The notes under the pieces were generated by a model. The model was not told where the DNA came from. It ran no database searches and worked only from the letters and a program-made list of their open reading frames with translations. Shown one piece after another: positions 1 to 10,125 of a stretch of 64,000 nt of DNA (its first letter is position 1; each line of letters opens with the position of its first letter). The stretch is taken from contig CM057839.1 in the NCBI GenBank assembly GCA_030068075.1, positions 23,692,167 to 23,756,166 of the forward strand, in the 5' to 3' direction. Source of the DNA: Paguma larvata. Its lineage: Eukaryota; Chordata; Mammalia; Carnivora; Viverridae. The translations under genes and the position numbers were made by a program.

Positions 1-1848
1 TATGGTTCTTATCTTTTCTTTTGTTGATGTGATGTATCACGTTGATTGATTTGCGAATATTGAACCAGCCCTGCAACCCAGGGATGAATCCTACTTGATC
101 ATGGTGGATAATTCTCTTTATATGCTGTTGGATTCGATTTGCTAGTATCTTGTTGAAAATTTTTGCATCCATATTCATCAGGGATATTGGCCTGTAATTC
201 TCTTTCTTTGCTGGGTCTCTATCTGGTTTGGGAATCAAAGTGATGCTGGCTTCATAGAATGAGTCCGGGAGTTTTCCTTCCATTTCAATTTTTTGGAACA
301 GCTTGAGGAGGATAGGAATTAACTCTGTTTTAAATGTCTGGTAAAATTCTGCAGGAAAGCCATCTGGTCCAGGTCTTTAATTTGCTGGGAGGTTTTTGAT
401 AACTGATTCTATTTCTTCACTAGTTATGGGTCTGTTCAAATTTTCTATTTCTTCCAGTTTGAGTTTTGGTAGCGTGTGGCTATTTAGGAAGCTGTCCATT
501 TCTTCCAGATTGCCAAGTTTGGTGGCATATAATTTTTCATAGTATTCTCTGATGATTGCTTGTATCTCTGAGGGATTGGTTGTAATTTCTCCCTTTCATT
601 CACGATTTTATCTACTTGAGTTCTCTCTCTTTTCTTTTTGAGAAGCCTGGCTAGGGGTTTGTCTATTTTGTTTATTTTTTCAAAGAACCAGCTTTTGGTT
701 TCATCGATCTGTTCCACCACCTTTTCTGTCTCCATATGGTTAATTTGTGCTCTGATCTTTGTTATTTCTCTCTTTCTGCTGGGCTTGGGTTGTTTTAGTT
801 GTTCTGCTTCTTGTTCCTTTAGGTGTGCTGTTAGAATTTGTGTTATTGATTTTTCTTGTTTCTTGAGATGGGCCTAGATTGCAATATATTTCCCTCTCAG
901 GACTGCCTTTGCTGCGTCCCAGAGCGTTTGGATTGTTGTATTTTCATTTTCGTTTGTTTCCATGTATTTTTTAATTTCTTCTCTGATGGCTTGGTTGACC
1001 CAGTCATCTTTTAGTAGGTTATTCTTAGCCGCCATGTTCTTGGATATTTTCCAGGCTTTCTCCTGTGGTTGATTTCAAGTTTCAAAGCATTGTGGTTGAC
1101 AGTGTACATGGTATGATCTCAATTCTTTTATATTTATCAGGGCTTCCCTGTGCCCCAGAATGTGGTCTATCTTGGAAAATGTACCGTGTGCAGTTGAGAA
1201 GAATGTAAATTCCTTTGCTTCTGGATGAAGGACCCTAAAGATGTCTGTGAGGCCCATCTGTTCTAATGTGTCGTTCAGGGCTATTGTTTCTGTGGAGATT
1301 TTCTGTTTTGTGGATCTATCCAATGCTGAGAGTGGAGTGTTGAGATCCCCTACTATTAGGACGTTTTTATCGATGAGGTTGCTAATGTTTGTAATTAGTT
1401 GTTTTACAAATTTGGGTGCCACCGAATTCGGTGCGTTGATATTTACAATTGTAAGCTCTTCCTGCTGGATGGTCCCTGAGACTATTATATAATGTCCTTC
1501 TTCATCTCTTATTACATCGTTCATTTTAAAGTCTAATTCGTCTGATATAAGTGTGGCTACTCCGGCTTTCTTCTGACTTCCAGTAGCATGGTAGATAGTT
1601 CTCCATCCCCTCACTTTCAATCTGAAGTTGTCTTCAGGTTTAAGATGAGTTTCTTGAAGACAGCAAATAGATGGGTCTTGTTTTTTAATCCATTCTGTTA
1701 TCCTGTGTCTTTTGATTGGCGCATTTAGTCCATTTACATTCAGTGTTAATATTGAAAAATATGAGCTTACAGTCACTGTATTATCTGTAAGTTTCATGTT
1801 TGTAAGGCTGTCCCTGGCAGTTTGTGTTCTTTGCAACCTTTCCTTCAT
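1..1848 (-). pseudogene. L1 ORF2 (endonuclease-reverse transcriptase), partial and broken
   Basis: ORF2p nicks target DNA and reverse transcribes L1 RNA. The ATG at 1848 overlaps the ORF1 stop; an internal Met (codon 18) is a plausible alternative start. The endonuclease domain shows LNVNGLN (37-42), QETHL with E66, GDLNTP with D168 and N170, and KIDH with D228 and H229. The usual YAPN motif reads NAPN (138-141), so the aromatic residue is lost. The frame ends at a TGA at 1077-1075 amid small deletions. A second in-frame TAG lies at 876-874, and a one-base deletion near 585 changes frame again. Further left the early reverse-transcriptase part is readable in pieces, including YRPISLMN and [21 protein letters not shown]. 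The catalytic FADD region lies off the window. The copy is inactive as it stands. Confidence 0.93.
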
Positions 1849-2729
1849 AGAATGCCCCTCAGGATATCTTGCCTATTTGTGATAAATTCTTTCAGTTTTT
1901 GTTTGTTGGGAAAAACCTTGATCTCTCCTTCTATTCTGAATGACAGGCTAGCCGGATACAGAATTCTTGGTTGCATGTCCTTCTTGCTCATCACATTGAA
2001 GATATCCTGCCATTCCTTTCTGGCTTGCCAAGTTTCTGTAGATAAGTCTGCTACTACCCTTATAGGTCTCCCTTTGTATGTTAGGGTTCTTTTGTCCCTA
2101 GCTTCTTTCAGGATTCTCTCCCTATCTTTGTATTTTGCCAGCTTCACTATGATGTGCCGTGCAGAAGGTCTATTCAAGTTACGTCTGAGGGGAGTTCTCT
2201 GTGCCTCTTGGATTTCCATGCCCGTTTCCTTCCTCATGTTGGGGAAGTTCTCAGCAATGATTTGTTCAAGAACCCCTTCGACTCCTTTCTCTCTCTCTTC
2301 TTCCTCTGGAACTCCTATGATATGGATATTCTTTCTTTTGAGTGCATCGCTCAGCTCTCGAATTCTCCTTTCCTGTTCCTGGATCAGCTTCTCTCCCTTC
2401 TTATCTGCTTCCTCTTTTTCAATGATTTTGTCTTCTAATGCACTAACTCTTTCCTCTACCTCTTCAATCCGTGCTGTGGCTGCTTCCAGTTTCCCCTGTA
2501 TTTCTTCCAATGTCTTCTTTAATTCTTCCTGACCGTTTTTAAGGTCCTCGAACTCTGCCGCATGGGACCCCTTGCATTCATCTAAGCTTTTTTCAAGTCC
2601 TGCGATTAGTTTTATGATTATCATTCTATATTCATGTTCTGTTATGTTGCTTATATCTGTTTTCATTCATTCTTGAGCTGTCACTGCTTCTTGTAGATTC
2701 TTTTGAGGAGAATTCTTCTGTCTCGTCAT
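1845..2729 (-). pseudogene. L1 ORF1 (RNA-binding chaperone), premature stop at codon 21
   Basis: ORF1p normally coats L1 RNA as a trimer. The expected start is the ATG at 2729, giving MTRQKNSPQKNLQEAVTAQE, followed at once by an in-frame TGA (2669-2667). Beyond it a 273-residue frame is open from Met at 2666 to its TGA at 1845. Residues about 20-105 of that frame are a charged heptad-like coiled coil (EELKKTLEEIQGKLEAA, RIEEVEERVSALEDKI). An RRM-like part follows (KRKNIHIIGVPEEEERE, about 110-180), then a basic C-terminal domain with RHIIVKLAKYKDRERILKEA. The total of about 294 codons is somewhat shorter than human ORF1p (338). Reinitiation at 2666 could give a nearly complete protein, but that is speculative. 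Its stop overlaps the ORF2 start as ATGA. Confidence 0.92.
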
Positions 2730-3871
2730 TTTGGCTGGGTGTGTTTTGGGTTGTTTCTTGAAGTTGCCCTGGAGTTACTCCACGCAGCAGTCTGAACTTG
2801 GCCTATGTAGCTCCCGCTGAGAGATGTCACTCCTGAGCAGATGAGCGAGGTTTAGTGTAGGCGGGTGATCTCCACTGTGGCAGGGATGGCTCTCGGAGTG
2901 GCTTCCTGGGGCTGGTGCTTGTGGGCCGTAAGACACCAATGGCATCCCTTCAGTCCTTTGTTCCCAGTCCTGGGGCTTCCACTCGCCCCCTTGTCTCTGT
3001 CCTTACTCCGCTATGGGCACTGGTGCAGTGCGGTCCACTGGCTGGCGGGCGCCCGCCTGCCTGCCACCCCCCAACCTTCTGCAAATGTGTCAGTGTTAGA
3101 AGTGCTCCGAGGGTGACTAGGGGCCCCCCCAGCAGCCGGTCGCCTGGCCGGGGCGACTTGTGCTCACTCTCCACACGGGCAACAGCGGTGGCGGCAGTCC
3201 CAGTGATTGTTCGCACCCCATGGGGGCCTCTGCGGCGACTAGTGCCCAATCCCGGCTCAGGCGGGCAGCGGCAATGGTCCCAGGTCGCCGGTTCCCTATG
3301 GGATGTCAGCGCGACTAGCGCGCAATCCCTCTTCAAGTGGCAGCGTGGCGGTTCCAGCGGTTTTTCACTCCCCACTGGGCTGCGGGGCGACTAGCGCACA
3401 CGCCCAGCTCCGGCCGGCAGCAGTGGTGGCGGTCCGCGGTCGCTCCCCACGCTGCTGGCAGCTAAGCAACTCTGGGATGGGCGGGCTGACTGTGCCTGGG
3501 TCCGCGGTCCCGCACAAGGAGAGTTCTGGGTTCTGCTGTTAGACACAGAGCTTCTCCTCCTAAGCCCTGTCTTTAGGGGCTGGATGGTGGTGGTCTCCCC
3601 CTCTCTGGCCCTCTCCTTCAGATGTTGGGCACTTTCCCCGCTGTCCCCGGCTCACCCTCCCCTCAGCTCAGTTTCCCGAGATCGTTTTGTCCCTTCTCGA
3701 TTAGACTCACGGTCTAGGGCGTTGTCTATGTTTCTTGCATTCCTTGTGAGCTGCTACACCTTTTCTGTCAGGTTCTTGGAGTTGAGAATCTCTCTGTTTC
3801 GGTCCCTCTCAATTCAAAAAACATGGGAAACTTTGGGTCTCTCTACTCTTCCGCCATCTTGGTCTTCTCCC
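2730..3871 (-). promoter_or_regulatory. L1 5' UTR / internal promoter, CpG-rich
   Basis: This is the GC- and CpG-rich leader upstream of L1 ORF1, in sharp contrast to the AT-rich surroundings. A YY1-like core (plus strand GCCATCTTG, 3853-3861) sits within about 20 bases of the element's 5' end. In human L1 a YY1 site in the same place fixes the transcription start; transfer of that role to this element is inference. Several open frames of 79-159 codons in both directions here reflect GC-rich composition and resemble no known protein. Confidence 0.8.
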
Positions 3872-4044
3872 CAATCATCCCAATTTTAGAAGAAAATCCT
3901 TGCATAATCCAAAAAATAGGGGGGGAAAAAAGACATTTTACTTTACCTAATATCATAAGTTAGAAAATAGCAATCTTTCTCCAAATTTTGATGTCTTATT
4001 CCCAGTTTTATAATTTCATACAGAGGGAAACTATCAACCAATTT

Positions 4045-4345
4045 ACTTACTCATTTATTCAATTATCCAAATATTTCTGAGGTCTTAGTATGCTTCAGGC
4101 CTTGTTCTAAGGACTAATGAGAAAATATATCACAAAATAGCCATAATCCAACTTTATGTCGTTTATATTTAATAGTGGAGACAAGATAAATAAGTAAAAA
4201 CAGAGAATCTGAAACTTTGATAAGTGCTGATGACAACAAATAAAGTAGACCAAATAAAATAAATTAATTCAATGAGCGCTACTTTTCTGAACCATAATAG
4301 AGGGTCTGTAATAAAATGATAATTGTAAGACAAAAAATGCATCAA
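4045..4345 (-). mobile_element. L2 LINE fossil, 3' region
   Basis: On the plus strand this reads like the reverse complement of the L2 3' end: TCATTTATTCAATTATCC, then a degraded 'ttctgaggtcttagtatgct', then TTGTTCTAAGGACTAATGAG. A ...GATAAGTGCTGATGACAAC... segment follows. The match is recalled, not computed; edges are approximate. Confidence 0.5.
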
Positions 4346-4594
4346 ATTTAGACTTTTAAATAGATGTGTATTCACATTTTAGAAGGATAGTTAGAAGAGT
4401 AGAAACATATAATTTCCAAATAAAGAAAAAATAGAAAGAATAAAAATTTAGAATACATCTAAAAGATGGCAGGAAAAGTAAAAGAAACAAAGTCAAAACA
4501 GTTTTGACACGAAAACTGAGGTGAAAAGTAGCCTACCAGCTCCCACCTAAAGCCTGTGATTCACTGAGCAAAAAAAATGCTGGGATTTTTTTTT

Positions 4595-4915
4595 TGTTTG
4601 TTTTAGTTGAATATATTTGACATGTAGCATTGTGTACATTCCATGTGCCCATGTGTGTTAATTTGATATGTTTATATATTGTCTAGGATTGTCATTCTCA
4701 CAATAATTAACATCTCTGCCTTGTTACTACTTTTCCTTTTAGTGTTTGGAGTCATTAAATTCTAGTCTCATAGCATGTTTGATGATTTTAATACAGTATT
4801 ATCTGAATTCATTATACTGTATATTAGCTCTTTAGAACTTATTTACTAATGTAAGTTTGTACCCTGGACATCTGTCCTATTTTCCCCTCCCTTATTCCCT
4901 GGTAACACTTCCAAG
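4595..4915 (-). mobile_element. old L1 3' UTR fragment
   Basis: The plus strand resembles reverse-complement L1M-type 3' UTR: TTTTAGTTGAATATATTTGACATG near the left edge, 'tgtacattccatgtg', then 'tttgtaccctggacatct' ahead of a CCCCTCCC stretch. It is heavily diverged, no tail is identifiable and the boundaries are approximate. Confidence 0.5.
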
Positions 4916-6414
4916 TGGAATCTTAAAAAAGCTATGGCTTTATAGGTAGAGAAACAAGGATTTTACAAAGCGTTTTCTAAGTCCTAAAGAAAACAGTAAC
5001 AACAAAAACTTGCTTTTAGTTATATTTTGAGTTGTTCTTTTCAGTTCTGTATGTGTTCAGACATTAATATAAAGTAATCTTTTGTCCTTTTCCAACAGAA
5101 TCACTGAGTGACTTTATATGATGATGATTTCTCTGAAATTTAATGTTCAAGAGAACATTATAGATTCTGTGTTAGAGTAAGGTCAGTTCTGTCTTGAAAA
5201 CAGCCAGATGCTTTTATTTTTCCCTCAGTTCCTGCCTTTTTTAGTTATAATTTTAAGACTAAAATCAGCTCCTTTGGGGAATTGTTTTTGGGTCTTCTAT
5301 GATAAGAGAAATATAGAAATATCTGGACAAATAGAAAACACATAAAAATTATAAACTTGTAAATCAATTTAAATGTAGTAAATTTTTGAAATAAAAGGTG
5401 AAGATGCTGGCTGAATTCAAAACCAAAAACATATGATGTCTATAGCAAAGGTACTTAAATTGTAAGGACACAAATCCTTAAACAGTAAAAAGCAAAAAAA
5501 AAAATATATATATATATATATACACACACCCACACACATACGCCAAGTTAATACTGATACAAACCAAAGTTCATATAAGTCACTTGATAATAAATAAAAT
5601 GGGCTAAAAATAAATAAAAACAAACATTACTAGAGAGAGAGTCACTATTTTCCTGTTAAAATCTTTAATTCATCATTGAAGATATAGAAATAACAATCTG
5701 GTAGGTTTTAATAGAATAATTTCAAATTAGATAAAATAAAAAGCCTAGAAACACAGATTTCTTAAATATCATTCAAACCAATCTTCAAAGTCATTTCCAT
5801 CTGAAAACAGCACAGTTTGTTGATGTTATTCTTAATGTATGGATGAATTAATATGATTATAACTAAAAGCAGGTTTCTGCCATAATAAAACCTCAGATAA
5901 GAGAAGTAGTAATGGGGGCCAAAATCTTTGTTGAAACTATGGCCTATGGTAATTCAAAATGGTTATCATAAGTTTGCTTAGCCGGAAATTCTAGGGGAGA
6001 GTGTTAGAAAACTAAGCCAGTGTTGTGTGTTGGTGTGTTGATTGCTTTTGGTTACTTACGCAGAAGAAATGGACCCAGGGCAGAATTGGCCAGTTTTCAG
6101 TTAGAAATGGAAAGAAATCGATTTTTTGTAACACTATGTTTTGAAAATATAATTTTGCTTAGAATAAATGATTTAGAAGTTGATTTAAATGATTTAGAAG
6201 AGGCAACACTGGAAAAAAATCTTGTGTGTTCTATCAACTCTTTGAACTATGTGATGTGAGGGAAATAAAAGATCAGACACCAAACTAATTCAACTTGTGA
6301 ACTCCTAAAGAAAGTACAGCTTTTGGGTAAGAAACACAAAGGCTAAAATTCTAGAATGATCCCATATTCTATCTAAGTTTGAAAATCTTTTCAACTGAAA
6401 TTAATTTCTATAGG
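4916..6414. other. AT-rich DNA without recognised gene
   Basis: Apart from the TA/CA microsatellite near 5500-5542 I see no repeat head, long frame or exon-like segment. A 79-codon frame at 6020-6259 has no recognisable domain and is probably chance. Confidence 0.6.
5501..5542. repeat. (TA)n(CA)n microsatellite
   Basis: An A-run passes into about ten TA units, then an imperfect ACACACACCCACACACA stretch. This is seen directly in the sequence. Confidence 0.9.
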
Positions 6415-6430
6415 AAATTGGGATGATTTC

Positions 6431-6646
6431 TGGGGTGTTTGGGGTGCTCAGTTGGTTAAGTGTCTGACTTTGGCTCTGGTTATGATCTCATGGTTCACGG
6501 GTTCGAGCCCTGTATCAGGCTGTGTGCTGACAGCTCAGAGCCGGAAGTCTGCTTCAGATTCTGTGTCCCCCTTCTCTCTGCCCCTCCCCTGCTCATGCTC
6601 TGTGTCTCTCTCTCTCTCAAAAATAAAAAATTTAAATGTTTTTTAA
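6431..6646 (+). mobile_element. SINEC (tRNA-derived can-SINE), with TSD
   Basis: The pol III A-box-like segment (CTCAGTTGGTTAAGTG) and B box (GGGTTCGAGCC) are both visible, followed by the CT-rich body end and an A/T-rich tail. A 16-base target-site duplication, AAATTGGGATGATTTC (6415-6430) and AAATTGGGATGGTTTC (6647-6662), brackets it with one mismatch. Confidence 0.93.
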
Positions 6647-6932
6647 AAATTGGGATGGTTTCAAATTTTGAGATTTTTGACCAACAAATGTAAGATAAAT
6701 TTGTTAGACTGCACTATTTTTCACTTAATATTTTACCTTTAATCTGCAAGACAATTTTGGTTGTGGACGTTCATTTTCCCTCCACAAAATGTCTGAATAT
6801 ACAGTGTGAGTATGTGAATAGCGTTTAAGAAAAAATCAGTACTTCTCATGATGTTACTTTATTTCACTACAGAATTTTAATAGACCATATTCAACCATTT
6901 GACTGCAAATTATTTTAGAAATATTCAATCTT

Positions 6933-7124
6933 AGGGTGCCTGGGTGGCTCAGTTGGTTAAACATCTGACTTGGGCTCAGGTCATGAAATCACTGTCTGTG
7001 AGTTCAAGCCCTGCATTGGGCTCTCTGCTGTCAGTGTCTATTTCTCTCTCTGCTCCTCCCCCACTCACGCTTTGTCTCTCTCTGTCTCTCAAAAAATGAA
7101 TAAATATTAAAAAAAAGTTTTAAA
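6933..7124 (+). mobile_element. SINEC, with perfect TSD
   Basis: The SINEC head (GGGTGCCTGGGTGGCTCAGT), CT-rich body and A-rich tail are present. A perfect 16-base duplication AGAAATATTCAATCTT flanks it at 6917-6932 and 7125-7140. Confidence 0.95.
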
Positions 7125-7140
7125 AGAAATATTCAATCTT

Positions 7141-7948
7141 GAGTAATGTGTGATTTTGGAGTGTACTTAATTAACTGTTCACTGTTCTGACCCATTACAG
7201 AGATTTCTGGCTCTAAATTCTGTATTACCTGCCATAAGTTTCTTGTTTCTTGCATGTTTGTTGCCCCATCCTTTTTTTTTTTTTAAACTATTATAAAGGA
7301 GGTTAATTATGTCAGGAGAGGGAATGACAGTAATTGGTGCATATTTCTGAAATGAGCTAACTTAGGAACATAACCACACATGGGGGATTCAGTCCATTCT
7401 TTTGTCACTCAAACAAAATCAACAGAAAACACAGAAATGGTGTTTGCGTGGTTTGGATTGTTTTTTGTTGTTGTTGTTGTTGTTGTTGTTTGTTTTTTGG
7501 GTTTTGTTTTTGTTTTTGTTTTTGGTGCAGATCCTGCATTTCCTTTGACTGGGGTATCCTGTGTAGAGTTTGGTATAATTAGCTTTACCAGTCACAAAAA
7601 TGATCTTTCAGTGTCTTATCAGGTGTCTGTGAAGTTTCCTTTCTCAAGTTATTAATAACTTGAATAGGGAAAAGGAGAGCTACATACTGAGCTCTCAAAA
7701 GGAAAAAAAATAAACACATAATTTGAACTTTAGATATTTCATGTAAACCCTAGCTTGAGGCAAAATCTTTAGCCTGATGATTCTGATTTATATTTTCCTT
7801 GCCACTATCTCTATTCTGAAACTGCACTTCTATAAGTACATTTTTTATACCATTGTCTCATAAACAAGTCAATATTAATACATTTAAAATTAATTTCATC
7901 CTTCAATGTTCATACTATATTCCTTATTTTTGTTTATAATCTTTAAAG
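7141..7948. other. no gene seen; contains simple repeats
   Basis: The stretch is AT-rich and holds the GTT/TTTTTG repeat block at 7463-7530. The 91-codon frame spanning that block is a translation of the simple repeat, not a gene. Confidence 0.6.
7463..7530. repeat. (GTT)n followed by (TTTTTG)n
   Basis: About eight GTT units pass into three or more TTTTTG units on the plus strand. This is directly visible. Confidence 0.9.
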
Positions 7949-7960
7949 CATCTAATCCAG

Positions 7961-8167
7961 GGGCACCTGTGTGGCTCAGTTGGTTTAACGTCCAACTTCA
8001 GCTCAGGTCATGATCTCACAATTAGTGAGTTTGAGTCCCACATTGAGCTAGCTGCAGTCAGCCTGTCAGTGCAAAGCCTGCTTCAGATCTTCTGTACTGT
8101 TCTCTCTACCTCTTCTCCATGTGCACTTTCTCAAAAATAAACATTAAAAATAAATAAATAAATAAAA
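7961..8167 (+). mobile_element. SINEC, with imperfect TSD
   Basis: The copy starts GGGGCACCTGTGTGGCTCAG and ends in (AAAT)n. The flanks CATCTAATCCAG (7949-7960) and CATCTATCCAG (8168-8178) are a near duplication with one base deleted. Confidence 0.9.
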
Positions 8168-8235
8168 CATCTATCCAGAGGTTATCATGACATTGAAATC
8201 TAATGGAACTAAGGCTATTATAAGTACAGTATGTC

Positions 8236-8446
8236 AGTATGTGGCTCAGTCAGTTAGCTGTCCAACTCTTGATTTCAGTTCAGGTCATGATCTCAGGGTT
8301 TGTGAGTTTAAGCCCCATGTCTGGCTCTATGCTGATGACTCTGAGCCTACTTGGAGTTCTCTCACTCCCTCTCTCTCTGCCCCCTCCCCACAGTTCTCCC
8401 TCTCACTCTCCTACTTTCTCTATCAAAATAAATACATAAGTTAAAA
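8236..8446 (+). mobile_element. SINEC, diverged
   Basis: The head has lost its first bases (starts near TATGTGGCTCAGTCAGTTAG), but the body and tail are clear. The flanks ATAAGTACAGTATGTCA and ATAAGTATAATCTGTCA may be a decayed TSD with three differences. It lies only about 60 bases after the previous copy, in the same orientation. Confidence 0.88.
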
Positions 8447-8465
8447 AATAAGTATAATCTGTCAT

Positions 8466-9421
8466 AAACCTAAGAACTTTTAGAATTTCAAAGGCATGCA
8501 AATTCACAAATTATGTGGGAGAGGCTAACATGATATAATTCAACAGTTAATTAAAATGAAGGGGTTTTCTTATCAATAAATAGCTTCCTTGATCGTTCCC
8601 AATAGGAATGATGACACAGCCGTAGAGGATGCTATTATTGGAATTGAAATATACTCAGGTATCCTATTTTAGGAAGTTGATGCTGTTGGTAAGAAATAAA
8701 ATTAAAGGAAGGAATTAAGGTAAGAAGCAAGTAAATGTGGAAGATGCAGTAAAGAATATAGACGTTTTATGTAGGTGAAGAAATAGGTGAGACAAGAGTA
8801 TATACTCTCCATATCATAAAATGTTCTAGGTTTGGTACACACACATCCTCCAACTTCTCTAATACAGGGTATCATTCTATGGCTTATCATGTGAATGATT
8901 AAAATTTATTCTATTAAATTTTAAAAAGCATAATATTCAAAACTTTAACTGACACTTAAATGAATTTGAGTGGAATTTGTCTTTTTATAATATACCAACA
9001 ATCGACTTACTTCCTCAAAGGGCTAAGACTTCCATGAAATATCCGATACAAAATGCTAAGTTTGTATAGACAGAGAATCACAGTAGAAGATTCTCTAATT
9101 TGTCTGAGCACCTCTCTCAGGATAGCAAACTAGATTATATTCACCTTCATTTACCTCTTATTTCCCCTTCCCCAGTGTATGTTTCTACTTCTCTAGAAGT
9201 ACTTTATTCTGTTGAAGTGACTGTTTCATTCTAGATATCATAATACACTCAGTGTTACAAGTTAGCATTGTTAGAACTTGATCCAGTCTAAACAAGTTCA
9301 TACTTTCCATTAGTTTCCAAGGGGCCATTTAACTCTCAAGTACCCTCTGACTCCCCCAAAGGCATAGTGAATTGATGATAAAGCCTTCTACCTCTGAAGA
9401 TGTATTATCCTTAAAGGAATA
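8466..9421. other. no gene or clear repeat seen
   Basis: AT-rich sequence without a recognisable repeat head, long frame or RNA gene. Confidence 0.5.
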
Positions 9422-9882
9422 CAGTGGTCCTCCTTTATTAGAGGTTTTGCATTCTACAGGTTTGTTACCCACAGTCAGGTCAACTGTGATCTGGAAGCAG
9501 ATGATCCTCCTTCTGACAAATTATCATTCAATAATAGCCTAACATTATGTTATAGAGCCTACGTCATTCACTTTGCTTTGTCTCATCATGTTAGCATTTT
9601 ATCATATCATATCATCATCATAAGAAGAAGGTTGAGTTAAGCATAGTAAGGTATTTTGAGAGATGGAAAGACCACATTAATATAACTTTTATTATGGTAT
9701 ATTGTTATAATTGTAATAATTATTTTATTTTACTTATTGTTGGTAATCTTACTGAGCTTAATATATAAATTATACTTCATCATATGTACATATGTATAGA
9801 AAATAATAGTATTGATAGAGTTTGGTACTATCTGCAGTTTCAGGCATCCACAGGCATCCCTGTGGATAAGCAGAGGCCACTG
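9422..9882 (+). mobile_element. Tigger-like DNA transposon remnant with both TIRs
   Basis: The left end CAGTGGTCCTCCTTTATTAG and the right end, which reads CAGTGGCCTCTGCTTATCC on the opposite strand, form imperfect terminal inverted repeats. The internal 'cagtttcaggcatccac' near the right end is typical of the Tigger/MER2-like group. TA precedes the left end; CA follows the right end, consistent with a TA duplication with one mutation. At 461 bases it is far too short for a transposase and is probably a non-autonomous or deleted copy. Confidence 0.75.
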
Positions 9883-9904
9883 CACTCTCTCATCACTGAA
9901 AAGC

Positions 9905-10125
9905 TATGATACATAACCAGTGAGAAGACAAACTTTGGACCCAGAATGCCTGAGTTCAAATCTGACTCTTAAAATAACTTAAACATGTGTCCCTGAGGAG
10001 CTTTTAAAGCTCTTCTTTTCATTAAAATGGGGAGATAATTCCAGCATTTATTTCATAGTTATTGAATATTGAAAAAGTTATACATGTTTGGCAATGTTAA
10101 GAACTGTATATTTGTTATTATTCTA
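9905..10125 (+). mobile_element. MIR SINE fossil
   Basis: It carries MIR-like blocks in order: GCCTGAGTTCAAATCTGACTC, then 'attaaaatggggagataatt', then TTATTTCATAGTTATTGAA and 'tatttgttattatt'. Old and diverged; edges approximate. Confidence 0.7.

Larger units (their letters stand above)
1..3871 (-). mobile_element. LINE-1, 5' part of a full-length-type copy
   Basis: A minus-strand L1 with, in order from its 5' end at about 3871, a GC-rich 5' UTR, ORF1 (2729-1845) and ORF2 (1848 to beyond the left edge). The first bases of the element, read on the minus strand, contain CAAGATGGCGG, as expected of an L1 5' terminus. The 3' end, poly(A) tail and both target-site duplications cannot be assessed because the element runs off the window. 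Divergence looks low, because long frames survive, but ORF1 has one nonsense codon and ORF2 several lesions, so this copy cannot be autonomous. Its ORF1 start and the SINE company suggest a carnivoran lineage. Confidence 0.95.

Noticed and set aside
1241..2532. Plus-strand frames of 83, 236 and 94 codons
   Set aside because: Antisense shadows of L1 ORF1 and ORF2.
2865..3542. Overlapping GC-rich open frames of 79-159 codons on both strands
   Set aside because: They lie in the L1 5' UTR and reflect composition; no domain or recognisable product.
6431..6646. tRNA-like A and B boxes suggesting a tRNA gene
   Set aside because: They belong to a SINEC head; there is no cloverleaf 3' half, and a TSD brackets the element. 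The same applies to the other SINEs.
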